Both the position numbers and the translations under genes were made by a program. A DNA stretch of 64,000 nucleotides from Streptomyces galbus (GTDB lineage: Bacteria > Actinomycetota > Actinomycetes > Streptomycetales > Streptomycetaceae). Positions 43,896 through 55,116 of the stretch are shown here, piece by piece. The notes beneath the pieces are model-generated. The model did not search any database, was not told the DNA's origin, and was given only the letters and a program-made list of their open reading frames with translations. The stretch is from positions 1 to 64,000 of the forward strand of contig NZ_SZPR01000002.1 of the NCBI RefSeq assembly GCF_005280195.1. Direction: 5' to 3'. Numbering within the stretch: the stretch's first letter is position 1; each line of letters starts with the position of its first letter.

Positions 43896-44594
43896 TCAGG
43901 ACGGCGTGCGCGCCGCCGCTGCCATCAGCCGGGTCACGTCGTCCGTGCACAGGGTGAGGGCCGCGCCGACCGTGGCCAGCACCTCCCGCTCCGCCGGTGT
44001 GTAGGGCCCGTCGGCCAGGGCGATCCGGGCGCCCTGGAGCAGGATCGCCTCGCGGCCGATCGTGGCGAGGTGCGGGGCGAGCGGGTCCAGGGCCTCGTGC
44101 AGCTCTATGGCCAGTCCGGCGCCGCAGGGCTCGCCGAAGACCCGCCCGGTGTCGGCGGCCAGGGCCTCCACCAGGGCGTCGAGCTGCTCCTCGGTGCAGT
44201 CGTCGAAGCCGGCCGCGCGCACGGCGGAGGCGGCCGTCTCCAGGGACGCGCGGGCGCAGGTGCCGCCCGCCGCGAGGACGGCGAGGGCGACGGTGTGGAC
44301 GGCGTCGCGGAGCATCGCGGAGAAGCGGGTGGTGGTCGGGTGGTCGAGGACGTCGGTGCCGAAGTGGCGCCCGCAGGCCCCGCAGGCCACGACCGGCCCG
44401 GTCTCACCGCGCGGGAGGACGGGAACGCCCAGCAGGGTGAAGCGCCGACGGCCGGTGAGGCGCTGGTAGTTGCGGTCGCCCCCGCAGCCGGGGCAGAAGA
44501 ACTCCCCGTCGCCCACGGGCGTCCACGCGGTGCGGGTGCCCAGGATGCGCGCACCCCTGGCGGCACGGCCGTCTCGTCCCCGTACTGGCAGCAC
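43896..44594 (-). CDS. zinc-ribbon / TerB-like protein
   Basis: The 232-residue protein starts with a zinc ribbon (CPGC at 34-37, CGAC at 71-74), then a helical TerB-like domain (about 100-220) with acidic clusters (LADGPYTPAERE, an EF-hand-like acidic loop). TerB-like domains occur in tellurite resistance and stress or phage-related proteins; here no ter operon is adjacent. GTG 44594 is preferred over a 20-codon longer frame because GGAGGTG lies at ideal distance. Function uncertain. Confidence 0.75.
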   Translation of the reverse strand: MLPVRGRDGRAARGARILGTRTAWTPVGDGEFFCPGCGGDRNYQRLTGRRRFTLLGVPVLPRGETGPVVACGACGRHFGTDVLDHPTTTRFSAMLRDAVHTVALAVLAAGGTCARASLETAASAVRAAGFDDCTEEQLDALVEALAADTGRVFGEPCGAGLAIELHEALDPLAPHLATIGREAILLQGARIALADGPYTPAEREVLATVGAALTLCTDDVTRLMAAAARTPS

Positions 44595-44720
44595 GTCGCA
44601 CCTCCGTAACCACGCGGCAACATCGCCGTGCTTGCGTGATGTTAGCCACATCACGGACGCGGAGTCAGCACCCAGGACGAGACCTTCCCGTGACCCGCAC
44701 GGTCCGCTGGCCGAAAACGA

Positions 44721-44758
44721 GAGGTCCCGCCCTGCCGGGACCGGCGGGGCGGGACCTC
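44721..44758 (-). terminator. terminator after leuA
   Basis: GAGGTCCCGCCC (44721-44732) pairs exactly with 44747-44758. It lies just past the leuA stop and 126 bp before the TerB-like start. Confidence 0.7.
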
Positions 44759-44766
44759 GGGACGAG

Positions 44767-46570
<1,804 letters not shown>

Positions 46571-46618
46571 CTACAGGCCCTCGCCGCGGCAGCTAAGGAG
46601 AAGCAGCCCGAAACGCAT
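46571..46618 (-). CDS. leuL: leuA leader peptide
   Basis: A 15-codon frame, MRFGLLLLSCRGEGL, begins at ATG 46618 and ends with TAG 130 bp upstream of leuA. Four successive Leu codons (CTG CTT CTC CTT), two of them of types rarer in this GC-rich genome, are the hallmark of leucine-sensing leaders. This agrees with what is known of Streptomyces leuA. Too short to find by length alone; the Leu run and position decide it. Confidence 0.82.
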   Translation of the reverse strand: MRFGLLLLSCRGEGL

Positions 46619-46819
46619 GATGCCTCGCAGCCTAGCGAAGGGATCCGGTGCGCGCGGGCCCGTATCAGTATGCGGGACCGCGTGGACGCGCGCGGACGAT
46701 CGCGACAAAAAGTGCGCCATACCACTGGGCCGCCCGCTCCGAGCCGCAATGTCGGCCTATTTCACCAATCATGGTGGCTAGTAGTGACAGTGCCGTCACC
46801 CGGTGCGAAGGTGCCGGGC

Positions 46820-47890
46820 ATGACCACCCACGGGGGCTTCCAGCCCGTCTTCTGCACCGTCGTCCCGCCCCACGTCCTCGACCGACTGGCCCGCAGCGAC
46901 GACCCCGCCCGCTCCGGGCCCGCCCGCCGCACCCTGCGGCGCGACGGCGAGCTGCGCACGCTGCGCCAGGTGACCACCGAGTTCCGCCTCGCGGCGGAGC
47001 CGGACACCCGCGCGCCGTCGGACCAGCCCGCGCGCACGATCCACGACGCCGGGCACCGCACCGACCTGCCCGGCGCCGTGGTGCGACGCGAGGGCGAGCC
47101 GCCCGGCCAGGACGCCACGGTCAACCGTGCCTACTCCGGCCTCGGCGCCACCTTCGACCTGTACCTGCGGGTCTACGGGCGCCACTCCATCGACGGCGAG
47201 GGCCTGCCGCTGGTCGCGACCGTCCACTACGACGAGCAGTACGACAACGCCTTCTGGAACGGCGAGCAGATGGTGTTCGGCGACGGGGACGGCGAGGTCT
47301 TCCTCGACTTCACGCTGCCCCTCGACGTCATCGGGCACGAGCTGACCCACGGCGTCACCCAGCACACCGCGAACCTCACCTACTACGGCCAGTCCGGCGC
47401 CCTGAACGAGTCGGTGTCCGACGTCTTCGGCTCGCTCATCAAGCAGTACGCCCTCGGCCAGACCGCCGCCGAGGCCGACTGGCTGATCGGCGCGGGACTG
47501 CTCGCCCCCGGCGTCACCGGCTCGGCCCTGCGCTCGATGAAGGCGCCGGGCACCGCGTACGACGACGACGTGCTCGGCAAGGACCCGCAGCCCGCGACCA
47601 TGGCCGGCTACGTGCGCACCGGCCGCGACAACGGCGGCGTCCACATCAACTCGGGCATCCCCAACCACGCCTTCTACCTGGCCGCCGCCGCGCTCGGCGG
47701 TCACGCCTGGGAGAAGGCCGGGCAGATCTGGTACGACGTCCTCACCGGCGGCGAGCTCGCCGAGCGCGCCCTGTTCGCCGACTTCGCCGGGCTCACCGTC
47801 AAGGCGGCGCGGGAGCGGTACGGGGACGGCGGCGACGAGTTCGAGGCCGTGCGCAAGGCGTGGGAGCAGGTGGGCGTGCGGATCCTGTGA
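46820..47890 (+). CDS. protealysin-like M4 metalloprotease
   Basis: The 356-residue thermolysin-family protease has HELTH (173-177) with the third ligand Glu 197 in GALNESVSDVFG, and the catalytic-His segment INSGIPNHAFY near 280. The propeptide is short and opens with FCTVVPPHVLDRLA, the PPHxL element of the protealysin group. No signal peptide is present, so it is cytoplasmic or leaves by an unusual route. The next gene encodes a matching inhibitor. ATG 46820 lies behind a moderate site. Upstream, CACC-N6-GGTG (46763-46776) is a possible operator. Confidence 0.9.
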   Translation: MTTHGGFQPVFCTVVPPHVLDRLARSDDPARSGPARRTLRRDGELRTLRQVTTEFRLAAEPDTRAPSDQPARTIHDAGHRTDLPGAVVRREGEPPGQDATVNRAYSGLGATFDLYLRVYGRHSIDGEGLPLVATVHYDEQYDNAFWNGEQMVFGDGDGEVFLDFTLPLDVIGHELTHGVTQHTANLTYYGQSGALNESVSDVFGSLIKQYALGQTAAEADWLIGAGLLAPGVTGSALRSMKAPGTAYDDDVLGKDPQPATMAGYVRTGRDNGGVHINSGIPNHAFYLAAAALGGHAWEKAGQIWYDVLTGGELAERALFADFAGLTVKAARERYGDGGDEFEAVRKAWEQVGVRIL

Positions 47891-47953
47891 GCGCGCGGGC
47901 CCGCCCGCGACGGCAGGGGTGCGGATCGCGCCCGTCCGTACTAGACAGGACGC

Positions 47954-48220
47954 ATGCGGATTCAGGTGAGGCGCACGGGCGGGTTCGCCGGTATCGAGCG
48001 GCGGGGCGAGGTGGAGACCTCCGGGCGGCCGGACGCCGCGGAGTGGCATGCCCTGGCCGAGCGCGCGGTCGCGTCCGGTCCGGGCACGCCCCCGGCCGGC
48101 GTGCCCGACGGGTTCAGCTACCGGATCACGGTCGACGACCGGACGGTGTACTGCGCGGACCCCCGGCTCACGGAGGACCAGCGGACGCTGGTCTCACGGG
48201 TGCTGAAGGAGGGTGCCTGA
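47954..48220 (+). CDS. emfourin-type protealysin inhibitor
   Basis: The 88-residue protein matches the emfourin family, proteins that sit next to protealysin-like M4 protease genes and inhibit them. It begins MRIQVRRTGGFAGIERRGEV, has a YRITVDDRTVYC strand, and ends ALVSRVLKEG-like LVSRVLKEGA. It follows the protease by 63 bp on the same strand, so enzyme and inhibitor are likely co-expressed. Family assignment rests on the characteristic N-terminal RRTGGFAG motif and position. Confidence 0.8.
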   Translation: MRIQVRRTGGFAGIERRGEVETSGRPDAAEWHALAERAVASGPGTPPAGVPDGFSYRITVDDRTVYCADPRLTEDQRTLVSRVLKEGA

Positions 48221-48284
48221 GTCTCGGCCCCCGCGCCGGGGCGCTCGCACCGGCTCCGCCCAACCGCCGGTTGTCGCCCGCCCG

Positions 48285-48314
48285 TTGACTTCCGTTACCG
48301 ACGGTACGGATGAT
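48285..48314 (+). promoter_or_regulatory. glucosidase promoter, possible leaderless start
   Basis: -35 TTGACT (48285-48290) and -10-like GATGAT (48309-48314), 18 bp apart, stand six bases before ATG 48321. No Shine-Dalgarno site precedes that ATG. Confidence 0.4.
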
Positions 48315-48320
48315 CCGCGC

Positions 48321-49634
48321 ATGGCGACTGACCGACGCACCGCGCTCCCCCCGTTCCCGCCCGGCTTCCTGTGGGGCGTGTCGACCTCGGCCCATCAGAT
48401 CGAGGGCGCCGCGGACCGGCGCGACCCGTCCGTGTGGGACGAGTTCACCGCCGTGCCGGGCCGGGTGAAGGACGGCTCGACGGCCGCCGTGGCCTGCGAC
48501 CACTACCACCGCTACCGCGAGGACGTGGCCCTCCTCGCCGGACTCGGGGTGGACGCCTACCGCTTCTCGGTCTCCTGGCCGCGGGCGAACCGCCCGGGCG
48601 GGCTGGACTTCTACGACCGGCTGGTGGACGAGCTGTGCGCGGCGGGCGTCCGCCCGGTCCCCACCCTCTTCCACTGGGACCTGCCCGCCTCGCTGGACTG
48701 GCTGCGGCGGGACACCGCCGCCCGCTTCGCGGACCACGTGACCGCCGTCGCCGACCGGCTCGGCGACCGCGTCGGCACCTGGATCACCCTCAACGAGCCC
48801 GCCGAGCACACCCTGTTGGGCCACGCGCTCGGCGTGCACGCCCCCGGCAGGCGGCTGCTCTTCGACGCGCTCCCGGTCGCCCACCACCAGTTGCTGGCCC
48901 ACGGCCTGGCCGTGCGGGCGCTCCGCGCGGCCGGCGCCGGCGACGTCGGCATCGCCAATTCCCACGGCCCGACCTGGCCGGCCTCCGGGGACCGGCCGGA
49001 CGTCGAGGCGGCGGACTTCTACGACCTGCTGCTCAACCGCCTGTTCGCCGAACCGGTCCTGCTGGGCGCGTACCCGGAAGGGATCGGGGAGCTGATGCCC
49101 GGGGACGTGGCGGCCGACCTGGAGGTGATCGCCGAGCCGCTCGACTGGTACGGGATCAACTACTACGCCCCGACGCGGGTGGGCGCCCCGCAGGGCACCG
49201 ACATCGAGTTCGGCGGCGTCCGCATGCCCGCGGAACTCCCCTTCACCGTGCGGGAGATCGCGGACCGGCCGGTCACCGACTTCGGCTGGCCGGTGGTCCC
49301 CGAGGCGCTGACGGAACTGCTGACCACCTTCAAGGCCCGCTACGGCGACCGCCTCCCGCCCGTCGTCATCACCGAGAACGGCTGCAGTTACGACGGCATC
49401 GACGACCAGGAGCGCATCGCCTACCTCGACGCCCACATCCGCGCCCTGCACGACGCCCACACCGCCGGCGTGGACGTGCGCGGCTACTTCGTCTGGTCCC
49501 TGATGGACAATTTCGAGTGGGCCGAGGGCTACGCCCGCCGCTTCGGCCTGGTCCACGTCGACTTCACGACGCAGCAGCGCACGCCCAAGGCGTCCTACGC
49601 CTGGCTGCGGGAGGCGCTGCGCACCCGGGGGTGA
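48321..49634 (+). CDS. GH1 beta-glucosidase
   Basis: The 437-residue retaining glycosidase has the GH1 start FPPGFLWGVSTSAHQIEGA, acid/base Glu 159 in TLNEPAEH, nucleophile Glu 352 in ITENGCSYDG and the end WSLMDNFEWAEGYARRFGLV. No signal peptide, so it hydrolyses imported beta-glucosides such as cellobiose inside the cell. Frame is open upstream to 48213, but ATG 48321 is the family start. No transporter or LacI gene is adjacent, unlike most Streptomyces beta-glucosidase loci. Confidence 0.93.
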   Translation: MATDRRTALPPFPPGFLWGVSTSAHQIEGAADRRDPSVWDEFTAVPGRVKDGSTAAVACDHYHRYREDVALLAGLGVDAYRFSVSWPRANRPGGLDFYDRLVDELCAAGVRPVPTLFHWDLPASLDWLRRDTAARFADHVTAVADRLGDRVGTWITLNEPAEHTLLGHALGVHAPGRRLLFDALPVAHHQLLAHGLAVRALRAAGAGDVGIANSHGPTWPASGDRPDVEAADFYDLLLNRLFAEPVLLGAYPEGIGELMPGDVAADLEVIAEPLDWYGINYYAPTRVGAPQGTDIEFGGVRMPAELPFTVREIADRPVTDFGWPVVPEALTELLTTFKARYGDRLPPVVITENGCSYDGIDDQERIAYLDAHIRALHDAHTAGVDVRGYFVWSLMDNFEWAEGYARRFGLVHVDFTTQQRTPKASYAWLREALRTRG

Positions 49635-49646
49635 CCGCCCCGCCCC

Positions 49647-50501
49647 CTACAGGGCGCCCGCGTCCCGGGCCGCCCACACCGACGGGTGGACCGGGCGGTA
49701 GCCGAGCTCCCGGCGGATGCGCTCGGTGGACAGGACCCCGAAGAACGGGTCGGGGTCGGTGCGGTCGTACACCTCGGCGGGCACCTCGACGCCGTTGAGC
49801 CGGTACAGCTCGACCGTGGTGACCGGGGCGTCGTCGGCGATGTTGTAGACGCGGCCGCCGATGCCCGGGGCGTGCAGCAGCCGCAGCAGGCCCTGGGCGA
49901 CGTCCGCGTGGTGGGCCATCTGGAGCCGCTGGGCCGCCGCCCAGTGCGCGGCCCAGCGCAGCGACTCGGCCAGGTGCGGGTCGCCCTCGCCGTAGACGAA
50001 CGGCAGCCGCCCGATCCGTACGTCCAGGCCGTCCAGGGCGAGCAGGTCCCGCTCGGCCCGGATCTTGGACTCCGCGTAGGCGCCCCACATCTCGCCGCCG
50101 GGGCGGCTCTCGTCGTCCTCGGTCAGCGGGCGGCCACGGCCGACGCCGTACACGTTCCCCGTGCTGACCTGCACGAAGCGCGCCACTCCGGCGGCCAGCG
50201 CGGCGCGGCCCAGCTCCACGGCGGCCGCGTGGTTCACCGCCCACGCCTCCTCGTCGGGCACCCCGCGGAAGGTCGCGGCGACGTTCACCACCGCGTCCGC
50301 CCCGGCCACCGCCTTGCCGAGCGCCTCCGGGTCGCGCAGGTCGCCGGTGACGACCTCGGCGCCCAGCGCGGCGAGCCGCTCCGCGCGGGCGGCGTCCCGC
50401 ACCAGGACGCGCACCGTGTCCCCCGGCCGCCGCTGTCCCAGCAGCCGCGGCGCGAACCTGCTGCCGACGCGTCCCGTCGTCCCCGTCACCAGTGTCAGCA
50501 T
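49647..50501 (-). CDS. NAD(P)-dependent epimerase/dehydratase (extended SDR)
   Basis: The 284-residue protein has the cofactor motif TLVTGTTGRVGSR, DLRDPEAL, AVVNVAATFRG, the Ser/Tyr/Lys set with VQVSTGNVYG and WGAYAESKIRAE, and RIGRLPFVYGEGD. It probably acts on a nucleotide sugar or a lipid-like carbonyl. ATG 50501 follows GAGGAG. Divergent from an XRE/MmyB regulator, an arrangement in which the regulator usually controls the SDR gene. Confidence 0.9.
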   Translation of the reverse strand: MLTLVTGTTGRVGSRFAPRLLGQRRPGDTVRVLVRDAARAERLAALGAEVVTGDLRDPEALGKAVAGADAVVNVAATFRGVPDEEAWAVNHAAAVELGRAALAAGVARFVQVSTGNVYGVGRGRPLTEDDESRPGGEMWGAYAESKIRAERDLLALDGLDVRIGRLPFVYGEGDPHLAESLRWAAHWAAAQRLQMAHHADVAQGLLRLLHAPGIGGRVYNIADDAPVTTVELYRLNGVEVPAEVYDRTDPDPFFGVLSTERIRRELGYRPVHPSVWAARDAGAL

Positions 50502-50551
50502 GATCTGCTCCTCGTCTCCGTCCGGTACGACCACCCTCCGGCCGGGAGCGC

Positions 50552-50585
50552 GGGACCGGGAGAGACCCGTGGATCGGGGGACCGG
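50552..50585. promoter_or_regulatory. direct repeats in the SDR / XRE divergent promoter
   Basis: GGGACCGG occurs twice (50552-50559 and 50578-50585), 26 bp apart, between the two start codons. Candidate sites for the XRE protein. Confidence 0.3.
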
Positions 50586-50597
50586 CAGTCCCTGGAT

Positions 50598-51476
50598 ATG
50601 CCGCGCGCGGTGACGGACGCTGGAGGGGTGGACCGAGCCGAACTCGCCGACTTCCTGCGCCGCGGCCGCGCCCGGCTGAACCCGTCCGACGTGGGCCTGG
50701 CGGCCGGCGCCCGCCGCCGCACGCCGGGGCTGCGCCGCGAGGAGGTGGCGGCGCTGGCCGGCATGTCGGTGGACTACTACACGCGGCTGGAGCAGTCCCG
50801 CGGCCCGCGCCCGTCCCGGCAGATGCTCACCGCGCTCGCGCGGGCCCTGCGCCTGACCGACGACGAGCGCGACCACCTGTTCCACCTGGCCGGCGAGGAG
50901 CCCCCGCGCCGGGACGCGCCGGCCGCCCACGTGCGCCCCGGCCTGCTGCTGGTCCTGGACCGGCTGCACGACACGCCCGCGCTGGTGATGACCGACGTGG
51001 GCGAGGTGCTGGCGCAGAACGCGATGTCGCGGGCGCTCAGCGGGGACGTACTGGCGCGCCCGCCGCACGAGCGCAACGTGGTGCGCCGGTTCTTCCTCGA
51101 CCGTGCGGGGCGCGACCTGTTCCCGGCGGAGGACCGGCCCGAGCACGCCCGCGCCCACGTGGCGAACCTGCGCGCGGTGGCCGCGGCCCGCCCCGACGAC
51201 CCGGAACCGGCCGCCCTGGTGGCCGAACTACGGGCGTCCAGCGAGGAGTTCGCCGAGCTGTGGGACCGGCACGAGGTGGCGGTGCGCCGCGCCTCGGTCA
51301 AGCGCTTCCAGCACCCGGTGGTCGGCCTGCTGGAGCTCGACTGCGAGCTGCTGCTGACCGACGACCACCACCAGCACCTGCTCATCCACACGGCCCGCCC
51401 GGGCTCCGGGTCCCACGAGCGCCTGCAGCTCCTGCGGGTGGTGGGACTGCAGGACCTGACGGCGGGGGCGGTCTGA
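50598..51476 (+). CDS. XRE-family regulator with MmyB-like ligand domain
   Basis: The 292-residue protein has the same build as the regulator at 17807: HTH with ELADFLRRGRARLNPSDVG, RRRTPGLRREEVAALAGMS and DYYTRLEQSRGPRPS, then a PAS-like domain with VLAQNAMSRALSG, VRRASVKRFQHPVVGLLELD and LLIHTARPGS. It probably controls the divergent SDR gene in response to a hydrophobic ligand. ATG 50598 or GTG 50628 may start it. Confidence 0.88.
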   Translation: MPRAVTDAGGVDRAELADFLRRGRARLNPSDVGLAAGARRRTPGLRREEVAALAGMSVDYYTRLEQSRGPRPSRQMLTALARALRLTDDERDHLFHLAGEEPPRRDAPAAHVRPGLLLVLDRLHDTPALVMTDVGEVLAQNAMSRALSGDVLARPPHERNVVRRFFLDRAGRDLFPAEDRPEHARAHVANLRAVAAARPDDPEPAALVAELRASSEEFAELWDRHEVAVRRASVKRFQHPVVGLLELDCELLLTDDHHQHLLIHTARPGSGSHERLQLLRVVGLQDLTAGAV

Positions 51477-51496
51477 GCCCAGGCGCGCTCCGGGTC

Positions 51497-52450
51497 TCAG
51501 AAGCCCAGGCGGCGGAGCTGCTTGGGGTCGCGCTGCCAGTCCTTGGCCACCTTCACGTGCAGGTCGAGGAAGACCGGCGTGCCGAGCAGCGCCTCGATCT
51601 GCTGGCGGGACTTCACGCCCACGTCCTTCAGCCGCTTGCCCTTCGGGCCGATGATGATGCCCTTCTGGCTGGGCCGCTCGATGTAGATGTTGGCGTGGAT
51701 GTCCACCAGCGGACGGTCCGCCGGGCGGTCCTCGCGCGGCAGCATCTCCTCCACGACCACGGCGATGGAGTGCGGCAGCTCGTCGCGCACGCCCTCCAGC
51801 GCGGCCTCGCGGATCAGCTCGGCCACCATCACCTGCTCGGGCTCGTCGGTGAGGTCGCCCTCGGGGTACAGCGCCGGCCCCTCCGGCAGCAGCGGCACCA
51901 GGAGGTCGGCGAGCAGCGTCACCTGCTGGTCCCCGACCGCCGACACGGGCACGATCTCCTGCCACTCGAACCCCAGCTCGCGCGCCATCTGGTCCACCGC
52001 GATGAGCTGCTCGGCCAGCGCCTTGGAGTCGACCAGGTCGGTCTTGGTGACAATGGCGATCTTGGGCGTCCGCTTGATCCCGGCCAGCTCCTTGGCGATG
52101 AACCGGTCGCCGGGCCCGATCTTCTGGTCGGCGGGCAGGCAGAAGCCGATCACGTCGACCTCGGCCCAGGTGGCACGCACCACGTCGTTCAGCCGCTCGC
52201 CGAGCAGCGTCCGCGGCTTGTGCAGCCCCGGGGTGTCCACCAGGATGAGCTGGGCCTCGGGCCGGTGCACGATGCCCCGCACGGTGTGCCGCGTGGTCTG
52301 GGGCCGGTTGGAGGTGATCGCCACCTTCTTCCCGACCAGAGCGTTCGTGAGGGTGGACTTGCCCGCGTTGGGCCGCCCCACGAAACAGGCGAAACCGGCC
52401 CGGTGCGCGGCCTTCGCCGACTGCTCGGATGACTGGGTACGAACGCTCAT
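51497..52450 (-). CDS. era: GTPase Era
   Basis: Ribosome-assembly GTPase that binds the 3' end of 16S rRNA. The 317-residue protein has G1 GRPNAGKS, G2 NRPQTTRH, G3 DTPGL, G4 TKTD and the C-terminal KH domain with GIIIGPKGKRLKDVG. ATG 52450 is used; in-frame sequence to 52642 is promoter-side. In other Streptomyces era lies near yjbR-corC-ybeY-phoH; here the amtB-glnK pair and a deaminase-fold gene separate them. Confidence 0.96.
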   Translation of the reverse strand: MSVRTQSSEQSAKAAHRAGFACFVGRPNAGKSTLTNALVGKKVAITSNRPQTTRHTVRGIVHRPEAQLILVDTPGLHKPRTLLGERLNDVVRATWAEVDVIGFCLPADQKIGPGDRFIAKELAGIKRTPKIAIVTKTDLVDSKALAEQLIAVDQMARELGFEWQEIVPVSAVGDQQVTLLADLLVPLLPEGPALYPEGDLTDEPEQVMVAELIREAALEGVRDELPHSIAVVVEEMLPREDRPADRPLVDIHANIYIERPSQKGIIIGPKGKRLKDVGVKSRQQIEALLGTPVFLDLHVKVAKDWQRDPKQLRRLGF

Positions 52451-52539
52451 GCCGCCCATTCTCCCTGATCCCCGGAGCCCCGCCGCACCACGCCCGTGGC
52501 GCCGCCGCACCGGTGAGGGTCCGGAAACCCGCCCGCAAC

Positions 52540-52577
52540 GAAACGTCACGGAAACACAGCCGTACGCGACCGGAAAC
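52540..52577 (+). promoter_or_regulatory. candidate double GlnR site before amtB
   Basis: Four five-base half-sites, each separated by exactly six bases: GAAAC (52540-52544), GAAAC (52551-52555), GTACG (52562-52566) and GAAAC (52573-52577). Spacing and the GAAAC halves match the a-n6-b-n6-a-n6-b pattern of Streptomyces GlnR boxes. GlnR activates amtB under nitrogen limitation. Confidence 0.65.
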
Positions 52578-52589
52578 GCGCAGCGGTGA

Positions 52590-54272
<1,683 letters not shown>

Positions 54273-54291
54273 GCCGCCGCGGGGGCGGCAG

Positions 54292-54323
54292 GAGCCGTCA
54301 GAGCTGGGCTCCCTGACGGGCTC
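54292..54323. terminator. hairpin between glnK and the deaminase-fold gene
   Basis: GAGCCGTCAG (54292-54301) pairs with CTGACGGGCTC (54313-54323) with one bulge. It separates convergent genes. Confidence 0.55.
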
Positions 54324-54332
54324 TCGCCCTGC

Positions 54333-54686
54333 TCACTCCGCCGGGACCGTCGAGCGCACCGTGCCGTCCGGGGCCGCCAGCAGCACCGGCGTCCCCGCTC
54401 CGCCGAGGTCCCGGACCGCGGCCAGGTCCTCCGCCGGGACGGTGTCCGCCCCGGTCACCACCGCCGCCGCCTCCAGCGAGCCCGCGCCCGAGGCCACGGC
54501 CATCGCCACCGCCGTGCGCAGCGCGCTCAGCCGCAGCGACGCCAGCTCCACCGTCCCGGCGACGTAGGTGCGTCCCGTGTCGTCGCGCACGGCCGCGCCC
54601 TCGGGCACGCCGTTGCGGGCCCGCGCGGAACGGGCCAGCGTGACGATCTTGCGGTCCTCGGGGTCAAGCGCGCTGCTCTCGGTCAT
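54333..54686 (-). CDS. cytidine-deaminase-fold protein lacking zinc ligands
   Basis: The 117-residue protein aligns in outline with cytidine deaminase (ARSARARNGVPEGAAVRDDT, TYVAGTVELASLRLSALRTA, AVAMAVASGAGSLEAAAVV) and is annotated as such in related genomes. Yet the zinc site is absent: the H/C-A-E motif position reads LRLSALRTA and there is no PCxxC. Catalysis as a normal deaminase is therefore unlikely. It may be a binding or structural protein. It stands convergent with glnK and 70 bp downstream of yjbR, perhaps at the end of that operon. Confidence 0.75.
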   Translation of the reverse strand: MTESSALDPEDRKIVTLARSARARNGVPEGAAVRDDTGRTYVAGTVELASLRLSALRTAVAMAVASGAGSLEAAAVVTGADTVPAEDLAAVRDLGGAGTPVLLAAPDGTVRSTVPAE

Positions 54687-54756
54687 GCCCCGAGCATACG
54701 AACACCCGCCACGGGCACGGAGCTGGGCCCGGCCACGTGGGGGGGGTGACCTGCGC

Positions 54757-55116
54757 TCAAGGGCGGTCGAGGCGGAGGCGCTCGGCGCGCGGCAGACCGG
54801 CGACCACCAGGTCGTAGGAGTCCTCCACGAGCTCCCGGACGAGGCGGTCGGGGAGCTCGCCGTCGGCGACGACGGTGTTCCAGTGCCGCTTGTTCATGTG
54901 CCAGCCGGGCACGATCAGCCCCGGGTGCTCCCCGCGCAGCCGGACCGCGTCCTCGGGGTCGCACTTGAGGTTGACCTTCAGGGGCCGGGCGTCGAGGGCG
55001 GACAGCGCGAAGAGCTTGCCGAGGACCCGGAAGACCGAGGTCTCCGGGCCGAACGGGAAGTCCTCCTCGGCCGCGTTGAACGACAGGCACAGGGCCCGCA
55101 GCTCCTGGGGCGTCAC
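54757..55116 (-). CDS. MmcQ/YjbR-family protein
   Basis: The 119-residue protein has the YjbR pattern: CLSFNAAEEDFPFGPETSVF, LSALDARPLKVNLKCDPED, and PGWHMNKRHWNTVV with the conserved His/Trp segment. Members have a CyaY-like double-wing fold; DNA binding was proposed, the role is unclear. GTG 55116 overlaps the corC stop by GTGA, so it is the end of the phoH-ybeY-corC operon. Confidence 0.88.
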   Translation of the reverse strand: MTPQELRALCLSFNAAEEDFPFGPETSVFRVLGKLFALSALDARPLKVNLKCDPEDAVRLRGEHPGLIVPGWHMNKRHWNTVVADGELPDRLVRELVEDSYDLVVAGLPRAERLRLDRP

